A program made the translations under genes and the position numbers. Under the pieces are notes generated by a model that was given only the letters and a program-made list of their open reading frames with translations, made no database searches and had not been told where the DNA came from. A stretch of DNA of 64,000 bases from positions 1 to 64,000 of the forward strand of contig NZ_JASISO010000023.1 of NCBI RefSeq assembly GCF_030063135.1, written 5' to 3'. Origin of the DNA: Streptomyces sp. G-G2 (GTDB lineage: Bacteria > Actinomycetota > Actinomycetes > Streptomycetales > Streptomycetaceae). Positions 34,924 through 43,797 of this stretch are shown here, piece after piece. Position 1 is the stretch's first letter; each line of letters starts with the position of its first letter.

Positions 34924-34959
34924 GGCAGGGTCTCCTCGGGTACGACGGGTACGGGGTGA

Positions 34960-35001
34960 GGGCCGCCCGGCGGTGGCGGGGCTGATGGTGCCGGGCGGCC
35001 C
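34960..35001 (-). terminator. Strong hairpin between amylase and pullulanase genes
   Basis: GGGCCGCCCGGC (34960-34971) pairs perfectly with GCCGGGCGGCCC (34990-35001), 12 bp with an 18-nt loop. It ends the amylase transcript or attenuates readthrough into the pullulanase gene. Confidence 0.75.
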
Positions 35002-35026
35002 CGGATCATGGGGGGCGAAGGCCGGG

Positions 35027-36730
35027 TCAGCCGCGCCAGGTGTCGTTCAGCGTGACCATGCCGCTCGCGGGGACGGTGGCCGTGCGGTTGGCGCCGCTCT
35101 CCCAGGTGACGTTGCCGCCCGCGTCCTTGCGGACGTACTTGTACGCGAAGGTCGCGCCCGCGGGCAGGGTGACGTCGAGCTTCCAGACCGGGTAGGCGGC
35201 GGGGTCGAGCTTGAGCGCGGAACCGGCGTTCCAGTTCCCGAGCGCGCCCTGGTCCCCGGTGACGTAGATGTTCTGACCCGGGACGGTGTCGGCGTTGACG
35301 GCGAAGGACGCTCCGGCCGGGGCCGAAGGGGCGCCACAGGTCCGGGCATTGACGTGCAGCGCGAGGGCGGTGTCCGCGCCGAGGGTGGCCGTGAACTGGC
35401 CGGAGCCGTTCACCGTGACGGCCCTGCCGCTCTGCACGTCGCAGTAGTCGCCCGCCGGGAGCGAGGTCTGGAAGGTCCGGGTCAGGGCCGAGGCCTCGTG
35501 GTTGATGGCCACGTACGCCGCGGAGCCGCGCCCGAAGGCGATCTGGTCGCCGCCGTTGTCCCACCAGTTGGTGACGGCCTGGCCGCGCGCGGCGTTGTGG
35601 AAGCCGACCATGGAGGAGATCTCGCGCCAGGCGTGCTGACACTTCCAGCCGTCGGCGTAACAGGCGTTCACGGCGCCGCCGTTGGGCGGACCGGCGTCGC
35701 GGTCGGTGAACTCGTAGCCGGAGTGGACGTCCGGGGAGCCGTAGGGCCAGGCCAGTAGGAAGACGCTGGCGAGGGTGTAGCTCGCGCCCGCCTTGTAGTT
35801 GAGGGTGTCGCCGCCGCGCTCGGTGTCGTGGTTGTCGACGAACACCGCGGCCTGGCCGCTGGGCAGGTAGCCCCAGGACTCGCCGATGGTCTTCAGGGAG
35901 GCCAGGTTCTCGTTCTGGAAGATCCGCTTGAGGTCACGGGCGTAGCGGAACTCCTGGACGTCGCCGGTGCCGAGGTACTCGTTGGGCGAGACGGCCTCGC
36001 CCGCGCCGTAGATCGCCTCCTGCTTCCAGTACGCGCCGGGGTTGGTGAGCCGGGACTTGATGTTGGCGAGGTCGGCGGCGGGCATGTGCTTGGCGGCGTC
36101 GATCCGGAAGCCGTCCACGCCGAGGGAGAGCAGGTCGTTGAGGTACCCGGCGATCCGGCCCCGTACGTAGTCCTCGCCCGTGTCGAGGTCGGCGAGCTGC
36201 ACCAGCTCGCAGTTCTGGACGTTGGCCCGGTCCTGGTAGTTGGAGATGGTGGCGCGGCAGTCGTCCATGTCGGCGCCGGAGTAAAGGCCGGGGTAGTTGT
36301 ACTTCGTGTACGAACTGCCGCCGGTGCCGGTGCCGTCGGCGGAGGCCATGTGGTTGATGACGGAGTCGGCGACGACCTTCACCCCGGCGGTGTGGCAGGT
36401 GTCGACCATGGCCTTGAAGGCGGCCCGGTCGCCGAGCCGCCCGGCGATCTTGTAGCTGACGGGCTGGTACGAGGTCCACCACTGGGGGCCCCGGATGTGC
36501 TCCTGGGGAGGCGAGACCTGTACGTAGCCGTAGCCCGCGGGGCCGAGAGTGTCGGTGCAGGCCCTGGCCACGGAGGCGAAGTTCCACTCGAAGAGGACGG
36601 CGGTGACGTCGCGTGCGGCGGGCGGGGCGGCGGCGGCCCGGGGCGCCTGCCACGTGAGGGTGGCGGAGGCCGCGGCTACGGCAGCCAGCGTGGCGGTGAT
36701 CGCGACCACGGCTCTGTGGGTGCGGGACAT
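35027..36730 (-). CDS. Secreted alpha-amylase with CBM20 starch-binding domain
   Basis: A 567-residue GH13 alpha-amylase. The signal peptide has a hydrophobic core and ends after RAAAA (about residue 37). The catalytic domain shows VKVVADSVINHMA, GVDGFRIDAAKHM (nucleophile Asp), TIGESWGY (acid Glu) and FVDNHDTERGG. A C-terminal CBM20 (about 470-567: NIYVTGDQGALGNWNAGSAL and FAYKYVRKDAGG) binds raw starch. The ATG start has AGGAGG upstream at good spacing. Promoter-proximal TTGC/GCAA repeats probably bind MalR. It supplies maltodextrins to the mal transporter encoded downstream in the same direction. Confidence 0.95.
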   Translation of the reverse strand: MSRTHRAVVAITATLAAVAAASATLTWQAPRAAAAPPAARDVTAVLFEWNFASVARACTDTLGPAGYGYVQVSPPQEHIRGPQWWTSYQPVSYKIAGRLGDRAAFKAMVDTCHTAGVKVVADSVINHMASADGTGTGGSSYTKYNYPGLYSGADMDDCRATISNYQDRANVQNCELVQLADLDTGEDYVRGRIAGYLNDLLSLGVDGFRIDAAKHMPAADLANIKSRLTNPGAYWKQEAIYGAGEAVSPNEYLGTGDVQEFRYARDLKRIFQNENLASLKTIGESWGYLPSGQAAVFVDNHDTERGGDTLNYKAGASYTLASVFLLAWPYGSPDVHSGYEFTDRDAGPPNGGAVNACYADGWKCQHAWREISSMVGFHNAARGQAVTNWWDNGGDQIAFGRGSAAYVAINHEASALTRTFQTSLPAGDYCDVQSGRAVTVNGSGQFTATLGADTALALHVNARTCGAPSAPAGASFAVNADTVPGQNIYVTGDQGALGNWNAGSALKLDPAAYPVWKLDVTLPAGATFAYKYVRKDAGGNVTWESGANRTATVPASGMVTLNDTWRG

Positions 36731-36804
36731 GGGGGCCTCCTGGCGGAGAGGTGGGGAAGTGAAGAGGTGGGGATTGCCGCGACCGTAGGGGGCAGCCAGG
36801 AGTG

Positions 36805-36832
36805 TTGCAAGACCTTGCGCAAGAGATTGCAG
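36805..36832 (-). promoter_or_regulatory. Candidate MalR operator at the amylase promoter
   Basis: TTGCAAG (36805-36811), the perfect palindrome CTTGCGCAAG (36814-36823) and TTGCAG (36827-36832) are packed in 28 bp, 75-100 bp upstream of the amylase start. Streptomyces MalR/Reg1 sites are built from CTTGCA-type repeats, so repression in the absence of maltodextrin is likely. Confidence 0.7.
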
Positions 36833-36967
36833 AATTGTTTCTTCCGAGCGGCTCTCGCACCCGTGACGCGCTGCCGTGCCGGGACGTGCGAGGGCCGCGC
36901 CGGGCGCCTCCCGCCGGAGCGGCTGGGTAGGGTCCACCAGGGCAAACCGACACGCAGGAGGAGCGAC

Positions 36968-37294
36968 ATGGCAACGGACATCGTGATCGCACAGACAACC
37001 ATCGACGACGAGCGCGCCGCCCGGGAGTTGGCGCGGGGCGCGGTGGAGGCCCACCTGGCCGCCTGTGCGCACATCGACGCACCCATCACCGCCGTCTACC
37101 GGTGGAAGGGGGTCGTTGAGACGGCTACCGAATGGCGCGTCTCCTACAAGACGACACGAGACCGTCTGCCCGCCCTGGGCGCGTGGGTCAGGCAGCAGCA
37201 CGGCTACGACGTACCGGAGTGGATCGTGCTTCCGGTGGACGGCGGCTCGGATGCCTACCTGTCGTGGGTCATGGAGGAGACCGCCCCGGAGTAG
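36968..37294 (+). CDS. cutA: CutA family divalent-cation tolerance protein
   Basis: A 108-residue CutA1-type protein: TDIVIAQTTIDDERAARELA, a central ACAHIDAPITAVYRWKG and a C-terminal W-x-P-V segment (PEWIVLPVDGG). CutA proteins are very stable trimers linked to copper tolerance; the exact role is unclear. ATG has CAGGAGGAG upstream. The gene is divergent from the amylase and its promoter region overlaps the mal operator zone. Confidence 0.9.
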   Translation: MATDIVIAQTTIDDERAARELARGAVEAHLAACAHIDAPITAVYRWKGVVETATEWRVSYKTTRDRLPALGAWVRQQHGYDVPEWIVLPVDGGSDAYLSWVMEETAPE

Positions 37295-37303
37295 TCGCAA
37301 CAG

Positions 37304-38581
37304 TCAGGCGGCACAGGCCTCCAGCCGCGCTCTCAGTTCGCCCTCGCGGTCGGGAAGCCGGGCAGCGATACCCAGTGCACGCGCGCGGCCCATCGTGTTC
37401 GGCCGGGCATCGGCCGCCGTGACGAACCGACGGGCGACATGCACGCCCTGATCGATGTCGCCACCTGCGAGAAGAGCCGCCGCCAGGTCTCCGAGGACGA
37501 CGACTCCCGCATCCGCAAGCTCGCCGCCCAGCCGCCGCGTGGCGGCGGCGGCCGCCTCGGCGAGTTCGGGGCGGCCGAGCCGTCCGTAGACAGACAGCAC
37601 AAGGCAATCCATCCGGGCCGGAGTCATGAACCGCACCCACGCCTGTTCTGCTGTGTGGTCGGCGTAGTCGTAGGCGGTACGGGCGCGATCGAGTGCGCGC
37701 AGGGCGGCAGTCGCATCACCGGTGGCGGCTGCTTCCTCGGCATGACGCGCGTGGATCCACGCTGCAGCCGTGGCGTTGCCGGGGCCGCGAACGTCGTCGA
37801 CTGCTCGTGTCAGGAGTTCGAGTCCGCGGGGTCGACCGGCCGCGCCATAACTCGCATAGGCCAGGGCGAGGGCACGCAGTGGGGGATGACCTGACGCGTC
37901 AGCACAGGCGACGGCAACGCGATAGTAAGAGCGGGCCGCCGGATGGTCGCCCAGGTCCCAGGCGATCCACCCGGCCAGAGCCGCGGTCTCGCCGGCCGCG
38001 ATGCCAAGGTCCCTCTCGTAAGCGGGCGCACGAGGCAAGGCAGCGGTGAGGGCATCCAGATGCGCCTCGACGTGCCCTCGTAGTTGGCGTGCCGTCAGGT
38101 GGTTCTCGCTGGTGTGGAGTGCGTCGGCCCGCTTCGTCAAGGCGTCTACGGCGTGGGCGTCGACGCGGCTGCCTTTGGCGAGGGCGTGAGCCAACCGCCC
38201 CCACGGCTCACTGGCCACAGCAGCGCCCATGACCACGCCCCCGATCAGCTTCCGTCGCTCCATGTCGTCCCACTCCGGATCTTCCCGGTTCGTTGGATAC
38301 CTACGCCGTGCGCGCGCGTCGGCCGCTTCCCGCTGGAGCTGGGCGGGCGGGAATCCGCAGGCCACAGCGATATGTGTGAGGGTATGGGCGGTCGGGATGT
38401 TCTCGCTGTTCTCGTACCGGCTGATCTCCCGGCGCGTCACCGTATCCCGGCCCGAGACCGTGTTGATCGCGGCTGCCTGCTGTTCCTGAGTACGTCCGGC
38501 CTCCATGCGAAGCCGGAGCAGCAGGTGGCCGAACGGGTCCGCTGGCACGAGTGTGACCCCTGTCCGTCGGTGTGGCTCCAT
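37304..38581 (-). CDS. XRE-type helix-turn-helix regulator with TPR-like region
   Basis: A 425-residue regulator. N-terminal helix-turn-helix (about 18-80: LLLRLRMEAGRTQEQQAAAI and TRREISRYENSENIPTAHTL), then a long region of TPR-like helices (about 130-420) with repeated Ala-rich motifs such as ALDRARTAYDYADHTAEQAW. The upstream in-frame extension has no similarity, so ATG 38581 (MEPHRRTG) is the likely start. It is divergent from two tiny genes, an arrangement Streptomyces uses often for XRE regulators paired with small partner proteins (WhiJ/BldB-like modules). The signal is unknown. Confidence 0.8.
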   Translation of the reverse strand: MEPHRRTGVTLVPADPFGHLLLRLRMEAGRTQEQQAAAINTVSGRDTVTRREISRYENSENIPTAHTLTHIAVACGFPPAQLQREAADARARRRYPTNREDPEWDDMERRKLIGGVVMGAAVASEPWGRLAHALAKGSRVDAHAVDALTKRADALHTSENHLTARQLRGHVEAHLDALTAALPRAPAYERDLGIAAGETAALAGWIAWDLGDHPAARSYYRVAVACADASGHPPLRALALAYASYGAAGRPRGLELLTRAVDDVRGPGNATAAAWIHARHAEEAAATGDATAALRALDRARTAYDYADHTAEQAWVRFMTPARMDCLVLSVYGRLGRPELAEAAAAATRRLGGELADAGVVVLGDLAAALLAGGDIDQGVHVARRFVTAADARPNTMGRARALGIAARLPDREGELRARLEACAA

Positions 38582-38677
38582 AATCGCCCCGGGTTTCCCC
38601 ACCAGTTCCCCCTTGACAGGTTTTTCCCCCGAAGGGTTTCCCTGGGAAGAGGACGTGCAGGGCGCTGTCATGGGCTC

Positions 38678-38857
38678 ATGACCACATATCGAAGGACCAT
38701 CGAGACATTGGCGGAGACACTCCACCCCTCCGATGCCCCGCACAGCTCATGTCCGGCCCTGGAAGCCAGGACCGAGCTCAGCCAGGATCTTCTGGACCGC
38801 GCTCGTATCGGTTGGGAGCGTTTCCTCTCCACCCTCGATGACGCGTCCGATGGCTGA
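38678..38857 (+). CDS. Small protein in XRE module
   Basis: A 59-residue acidic protein with a helical C-terminal half (LSQDLLDRARIGWERFLST) and no signal peptide. Its stop overlaps the start of the next small gene, so both are coupled. It begins 96 bp from the divergent XRE regulator start. Family unknown. Confidence 0.55.
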   Translation: MTTYRRTIETLAETLHPSDAPHSSCPALEARTELSQDLLDRARIGWERFLSTLDDASDG

Positions 38858-39062
38858 GGGGTACTCGTACGTCCCTCATCGCCTTCTGCGCCGCCGTGTG
38901 CGCGATGTCGCGTCCGGCGTGGAGGGCGAGCTGATGGCAGTGATCAACGAAGACGTGTCGGCGGCGGACTCCTTCCGCCGACACTGGATGAAGCTGGCCC
39001 ATATCCGGGGGGCGTCCGGCCGCGAGTTCACCACAGCGGTCGACAACGTCGAGCCTGCCTGA
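38850..39062 (+). CDS. Small protein in XRE module
   Basis: A 70-residue basic protein (VPHRLLRRRVRDVASG) with a helical core; it overlaps the previous gene by 8 bp in another frame (ATG 38850). Conserved small genes like this accompany XRE regulators in Streptomyces, but I do not recognise the family by name. Confidence 0.55.
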   Translation: MAEGYSYVPHRLLRRRVRDVASGVEGELMAVINEDVSAADSFRRHWMKLAHIRGASGREFTTAVDNVEPA

Positions 39063-39131
39063 CGGCCGGCCACGGGCCTGCCGCGGATGCCGGGGCGCTG
39101 GAGCGAGCGGCGCCCGAGACCCCCTCGGGCG

Positions 39132-39164
39132 GCCTGCCCCGGTTCCGGACGGGAGGGGACAGGC
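39132..39164 (-). terminator. Hairpin at the end of the mal operon
   Basis: GCCTGCCCC (39132-39140) pairs with GGGGACAGGC (39155-39164), 9 bp with a one-base bulge, 15-50 bp beyond the stop of the LacI paralogue. Confidence 0.45.
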
Positions 39165-39179
39165 GGCACCCCGCAGGGG

Positions 39180-40184
39180 TCAGGCAGGGGCTTCGGCGGT
39201 GGAGCCTCGGACCACCAGTTCCGGTTGGAAGACGAACTCCGTGCGCTGGACCGGCGTACCGCCCACCGCCTCCAGCAGCGCCCCCACCGCCGCCGTCGCC
39301 ATGGCCCGGACCGGCTGGCGGACCGTCGTCAGCGGCGGGTCCGTGAAGGCGATCAGCGGCGAGTCGTCGAAGCCGACCACCGACACGTCCTGCGGCACCC
39401 GCAGCCCCCGCTCACGGACGGCCCGGATCACCCCGAGCGCCATCGGGTCGCTGCCGCACACGATGCCGGTGCACCCACGGTCGAGCAGGGCGATGCCCGC
39501 CGCGTGGCCGCCCTCGACGGTGAACAGGGTGCGCTGGATGAGCCCTTCGGCCGCCGCCGACGGCACGGCAGCGGTGAAACCCTGCTCCTTGCGGGCCGAG
39601 GGGACGTACCGGGTCGGCCCGATGGCCAGCCCGATCCGCCGGTGGCCGAGGTCTTCGAGGTGGCGCACGGCCATGTCCGCCGCCGCCCGGTCGTCCGGGG
39701 AGATGAAGGGCGCCTGGATCCGCTCGTTGAAGCCGTTGATCAGGACGAACGGAACGCCCCGCGCGGCCAGCCGCTGGTAGCGGGACGGGTCGGCGGAGGA
39801 GTCGGCGTGCAGACCGGACAGGAAGACGATCCCGGTGACCCCCCGTTCCTCCAGCTGCTCGACCAGCTCGTCCTCGGTGGCCCCGCCCGGCGTCTGCGTA
39901 CACAGCACCGGCGTGTACCCGTGCCCGGCCAGGGCCTGCTCGATGACCTGGGCGAACGCCGGGAAGATGGGGTTGGTCAGCTCCGGGATCAGCAGCCCGA
40001 CCAGCCCGTTGCTGCGCCGCCGCAGCCGTACGGGCCGTTCGTACCCCAGCAGGTCGAGCGCGGCCAGCACCTTGTGCCGGGTAGTGGCCGCCACCCCCGC
40101 CTTGCCGTTGAGCACCCGGCTGACGGTCGCCTCGCTGACCTGGGCCTGCGCCGCGATGTCCGTCAGCCGGAGGGGGGACGTCAC
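39180..40184 (-). CDS. LacI-family regulator, MalR paralogue at the end of the mal operon
   Basis: A 334-residue LacI regulator with an N-terminal helix-turn-helix (LTDIAAQAQVSEATVSRVLNGKAG) written here as LTDIAAQAQVSEATVSRV, a hinge and a C-terminal sugar-binding domain (FISPDDRAAADMAVRHL, VVGFDDSPLIAFTDPPL). It is strikingly similar to MalR encoded at 45.7 kb across its whole length, and the recognition-helix residues SEATVSRVLNGK are identical. GTG overlaps the AglA stop (GTGA), so it is the last gene of the mal operon. It may bind the same operators as MalR and give feedback, or respond to a different sugar. Confidence 0.9.
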   Translation of the reverse strand: MTSPLRLTDIAAQAQVSEATVSRVLNGKAGVAATTRHKVLAALDLLGYERPVRLRRRSNGLVGLLIPELTNPIFPAFAQVIEQALAGHGYTPVLCTQTPGGATEDELVEQLEERGVTGIVFLSGLHADSSADPSRYQRLAARGVPFVLINGFNERIQAPFISPDDRAAADMAVRHLEDLGHRRIGLAIGPTRYVPSARKEQGFTAAVPSAAAEGLIQRTLFTVEGGHAAGIALLDRGCTGIVCGSDPMALGVIRAVRERGLRVPQDVSVVGFDDSPLIAFTDPPLTTVRQPVRAMATAAVGALLEAVGGTPVQRTEFVFQPELVVRGSTAEAPA

Positions 40185-41806
40185 CCCTGCCACCACACCG
40201 CCGTGTCGGCGGGCAGCATGCCGGGGTCCGACGGGTCCGCGAGCGGCCCGCTGGCCAGCAGTACGGTCCCGGGCGCGGGGATCCGTACCGCCTCGCCCCC
40301 CGTGTTCACCGTGCAGACGAACTCTCCGCGCCGGAAGGCCAGGACCCCTGCCGGGGCGGCCAGCCACTCCACCGCGTCGCCCGCGCCCAGTTCCGCGCGC
40401 TCGCGCCGGATCCGCAGCGCGGCCCGGTACAGCTCCAGCGTCGAGGCGGGGTCGCCGGTCTGGGCGGCCACGCTCAGACCGGCCCATTCGGCGGGCTGCG
40501 GCAGCCAGCTGCCACCCGAACCGAAGCCGTACGGAGCCTCCTCGCCCGACCACGGGATCGGCACCCGGCACCCGTCGCGCAGCCCGTCCTGCCCCGCGCT
40601 CCGTGCGAACGCCGGGTCCTGGCGGACCTCGTCCGGCAGCTCGGTCACCTCGGGCAGACCGAGCTCCTCGCCCTGGTAGACGTACGCCGACCCCGGCAGC
40701 GCCAGCATCAGCAGCGCCGCCGCCCGCGCCCGCGCCAGCCCCCGCACCCCGCCGCCGTAGCGGGTGACGTGGCGCACCACGTCGTGGTTCGACAGCACCC
40801 AGGTCGTCGGCGCCCCCACCGGGCGCATCGCGTCGAGCGACTCGTCGATGGTCGCGCGCAGCGCCTCGGCGTCCCATCCGGTGTTCAGGTACTGGAAGTT
40901 GAAGGCCTGGTGCAGCTCGTCGGACCGCAGGTACATCGCGGTGCGCTCGGCGCTCGGGGTCCACGCCTCGGCGACGCCGATCCGGTCACCGGCGTACTCC
41001 TCCAGTACGGTCCGCCACGAACGGTAGATCTCGTGCACCCCGTCCTGGTCGAAGAAGGGCAGGACCTGGTTGCCCAGCAGCTTGAGCTGCTCGTCACGGC
41101 CGAGGTCGGGCAGGCCGGGGGCCTTGACCAGGCCGTGCGCGACGTCGATGCGGAAGCCGTCGGCGCCGAGGTCGAGCCAGAACCGCAGGATGGAGCGGAA
41201 CTCGTCCTGGACGGCGGGGTGGTCCCAGTTGAAGTCGGGCTGCTCGGGGGCGAAGAGGTGCAGGTACCACTCGCCGTCCCGGCCGTCGGCGCCGCTGACC
41301 CGGGTCCAGGCGGGGCCGCCGAAAATCGACTCCCAGTCGTTGGGCGGCAGTTCCCCGGCCGCCCCGCGCCCGGGACGGAAGTGGAAGCGTTCGCGCAGCG
41401 GGGTGCCGGGGCCTTCGCGCAACGCCTGCTTGAACCATTCGTGCTGGTCCGAACAGTGGTTGGGGACGAGGTCCACGATGATCCGCAGACCCAGCGCGTG
41501 GGCCTCGCGGATCACGGCGTCGGCGTCGTGCAGGGTGCCGAACATCGGGTCGATGGCCCGGTAGTCGGCGACGTCGTAGCCCGCGTCGGCCTGCGGGGAG
41601 GCGTAGAACGGGCTGAGCCAGACGGCGTCGACGCCCAGCTCCTTGAGGTAGGGCAGCCGGGTACGGACGCCTTCGAGGTCGCCCATCCCGTCCCCGTTGC
41701 TGTCGGCGAAGCTGCGCGGATAGACCTGGTAGATCACCGCTTCTCTCCACCAGCCGGGCTGCGTCACGGTCGGGGTGGGGAGAGCGTCGGCGAGGTGCTG
41801 GGTCAT
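40181..41806 (-). CDS. aglA: Cytoplasmic alpha-glucosidase AglA (GH13)
   Basis: A 541-residue GH13 oligo-1,4/1,6-glucosidase. Features: WREAVIYQVYPRSFADSNGDG, the IVDLVPNHCSDQH region, GADGFRIDVAHG with the nucleophile Asp, a GVAEAW acid and WVLSNHDVVRH. There is no signal peptide, so it acts on imported maltodextrins. Its first codon follows an AAGGAC site. The order malE-malF-malG-aglA-lacI matches the S. coelicolor mal cluster from memory, except for the extra regulator. Confidence 0.92.
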   Translation of the reverse strand: MTQHLADALPTPTVTQPGWWREAVIYQVYPRSFADSNGDGMGDLEGVRTRLPYLKELGVDAVWLSPFYASPQADAGYDVADYRAIDPMFGTLHDADAVIREAHALGLRIIVDLVPNHCSDQHEWFKQALREGPGTPLRERFHFRPGRGAAGELPPNDWESIFGGPAWTRVSGADGRDGEWYLHLFAPEQPDFNWDHPAVQDEFRSILRFWLDLGADGFRIDVAHGLVKAPGLPDLGRDEQLKLLGNQVLPFFDQDGVHEIYRSWRTVLEEYAGDRIGVAEAWTPSAERTAMYLRSDELHQAFNFQYLNTGWDAEALRATIDESLDAMRPVGAPTTWVLSNHDVVRHVTRYGGGVRGLARARAAALLMLALPGSAYVYQGEELGLPEVTELPDEVRQDPAFARSAGQDGLRDGCRVPIPWSGEEAPYGFGSGGSWLPQPAEWAGLSVAAQTGDPASTLELYRAALRIRRERAELGAGDAVEWLAAPAGVLAFRRGEFVCTVNTGGEAVRIPAPGTVLLASGPLADPSDPGMLPADTAVWWQG

Positions 41807-41850
41807 GTCGTCCTTGGAGAGATCGGGCCGGAAGTACGGGGCGCGGGTGG

Positions 41851-42771
41851 TCAGCCCTTGGTCGCGCCCGCGGTCATTCCGGCGACGAGGTGGCGCTGGG
41901 CGAAGACGAAGAAGATCGCCGCGGGGATGGCGATGAGGACGGAAGCCGCCGTCATCGGGCCCCAGTTGGCGGTGTACTGGGTGACGAAGGTCTGCAGACC
42001 TCCGGCCAGCGTGAGGTTGTCGTCGCCGACCAGGAAGGCGGAGGCGTACGCGACCTCGCCCCAGGCGGTGATGAAGGAGTAGAAGGCGGTGACCGCGAGG
42101 CCCGGCCGGGCCAGTGGGAGGATCAGCCGCCAGAAGGTCCCGAAGGGGTTGAGCCCGTCGACCCGCCCGGATTCGTCGATCTCGACCGGGATGGTGTCGA
42201 AGAAGCCCTTCATCATCCAGGCGCAGAACGGCACCGCGATGGTGAGGTAGGTGATGATCAGGCCGAGCGGCTGGTTGAGCAGCCCCAGCTCTCCCATCAG
42301 GTTGTAGAGCGGGACGATGAGGATGGCCATCGGGAACATCTGGGTGATGAGCAGGGTCCACATCAGCGGCTTCATGCCGGGGAACTTGAACCGGCTGACC
42401 GCGTATCCGGTGGTCGCGGCGATGAACACGCCGAGGACGGTGGTGATGCCCGCGACCAGCACGGAGTTGCCGAACCAGGTGAAGAAGGACGTGGAGTCCA
42501 CCAGGTAGCGGTAGTTGTCCAGGGTGGGGTTCTTGATGAAGTCGGTACTGACCGCCTGCTGCGGCGGCTTGAGCGAGGTCAGCAGGATCCACAGCACCGG
42601 GAAGACGGCGATGACGGACGCCACGACGAGGGTGGCGTGCAGCGCCACGGAGGCGAGCGGTCCGCGCGTGCCGCGCGGCCGCACCGCCTTGACGGCGCCC
42701 CCGGGGGCGCTGTGGGTGACGCCCTTGCCCTTGGTGACGTTCTGGGTGGCGTTGGAGGTGGTCACGGTCAC
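41851..42771 (-). CDS. malG: Maltodextrin ABC transporter permease MalG
   Basis: A 306-residue inner-membrane permease with six hydrophobic segments and the ABC permease EAA loop (PVEIDESGRVDGLNPFGTFWRLILP, shown as DESGRVDGLNPFGTF). A cytoplasmic N-terminus rich in Thr/Lys precedes the first helix. GTG 42771 overlaps the malF stop by GTGA, giving coupled translation. It forms the channel with MalF. The ATPase is not encoded here; as in other Streptomyces, a shared MsiK is expected elsewhere. Confidence 0.92.
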   Translation of the reverse strand: MTVTTSNATQNVTKGKGVTHSAPGGAVKAVRPRGTRGPLASVALHATLVVASVIAVFPVLWILLTSLKPPQQAVSTDFIKNPTLDNYRYLVDSTSFFTWFGNSVLVAGITTVLGVFIAATTGYAVSRFKFPGMKPLMWTLLITQMFPMAILIVPLYNLMGELGLLNQPLGLIITYLTIAVPFCAWMMKGFFDTIPVEIDESGRVDGLNPFGTFWRLILPLARPGLAVTAFYSFITAWGEVAYASAFLVGDDNLTLAGGLQTFVTQYTANWGPMTAASVLIAIPAAIFFVFAQRHLVAGMTAGATKG

Positions 42772-43790
42772 CACACCTCTCCCTGCTTGCGCAGCGCGCG
42801 CCGGTAGACCAGCGCGAAGATCATGAGCAGGGCGAGGATGAGCACGCCCCAGGTCGCGGACCCGGCGAAGTCGCGCGGGCTGTTCACGAACGCCTGCCGG
42901 AAGGCCTGGGTCACCAGGATCTCGGTGGAGTCGCCCGGGCCGCCCCGGGTGAGCAGGAAGATCACCGGGAACATGTTGAAGGTCCAGATGGTGGAGAGCA
43001 GGATCACCGTCATGCTGACCGTGCGCAGCCCCGGCAGGGTGATGTACCGGAAGCGCTGCCAGGGGCTCGCGCCGTCCATCTCGGCGGCCTCGTACAGCTC
43101 GCCGGGGATGGACTGGAGGCCGCCGAGCAGGGCCACCATCATGAAGGGGATGCCCAGCCAGACGTTGACGGTGATGACGGCGAGCTTGGCCCAGGTGGGG
43201 TCGTCGAGCCACGGCACGGCGGAGATGCCGCCGCCTTCGAGGACCTTGTTGAGGATGCCATTGTCGCGGTTGAAGAGGAACCGCCAGGCGAAGACCGAGA
43301 CGAAGCCGGGCACGGCCCAGGGCAGGATGAGCGCCATCCGGTAGAAGGCGCGGCCCCGGAAGTTCCGGTTGAGCATGGTGGCGAGGCCGAGCCCGAGCGT
43401 GAAGGTGATGGACACGCACGCGAGGGTCCAGATCACCGTCCACAGCAGCCGGTCCAGGAAGACCGGGTCGCTCAGGGCGGCGGTGTAGTTGTCGAACCCG
43501 ACGAACTCGTACGTCGCGGGAATGGTGTTGGCGCCGATGGTACGGGCGACGTTGCGCTCGTTGGCATCGGTCAGCGACAGGTAGATCCCGCGGACCAGCG
43601 GCCACCCGATGATCACACCGAGGACGAGCACCACGGGGGTGATCATCGTCCAGGCGTACCAGTGGGTGGCCAGCGCGCGCCGGAGCCTGCCCGGGCGGGC
43701 CCCGGGGTTGCGGTCGGCCGTGCGGCTCCGGCCGCGGGTGACGTCGTCACCCGCGGCCTTCACCGCGGACCGGCTGGTCTCAGCAGCCAT
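42768..43790 (-). CDS. malF: Maltodextrin ABC transporter permease MalF
   Basis: A 340-residue permease with about six hydrophobic segments (the first near residues 48-72: WTMITPVVLVLGVIIGWPL) and the EAA loop ELYEAAEMDGASPWQRFRYITLP, cited as EAAEMDGASPWQRF. It starts 7 bp after malE. It forms the heteromeric channel with MalG. Confidence 0.92.
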   Translation of the reverse strand: MAAETSRSAVKAAGDDVTRGRSRTADRNPGARPGRLRRALATHWYAWTMITPVVLVLGVIIGWPLVRGIYLSLTDANERNVARTIGANTIPATYEFVGFDNYTAALSDPVFLDRLLWTVIWTLACVSITFTLGLGLATMLNRNFRGRAFYRMALILPWAVPGFVSVFAWRFLFNRDNGILNKVLEGGGISAVPWLDDPTWAKLAVITVNVWLGIPFMMVALLGGLQSIPGELYEAAEMDGASPWQRFRYITLPGLRTVSMTVILLSTIWTFNMFPVIFLLTRGGPGDSTEILVTQAFRQAFVNSPRDFAGSATWGVLILALLMIFALVYRRALRKQGEVW

Positions 43791-43797
43791 CGTCTCG

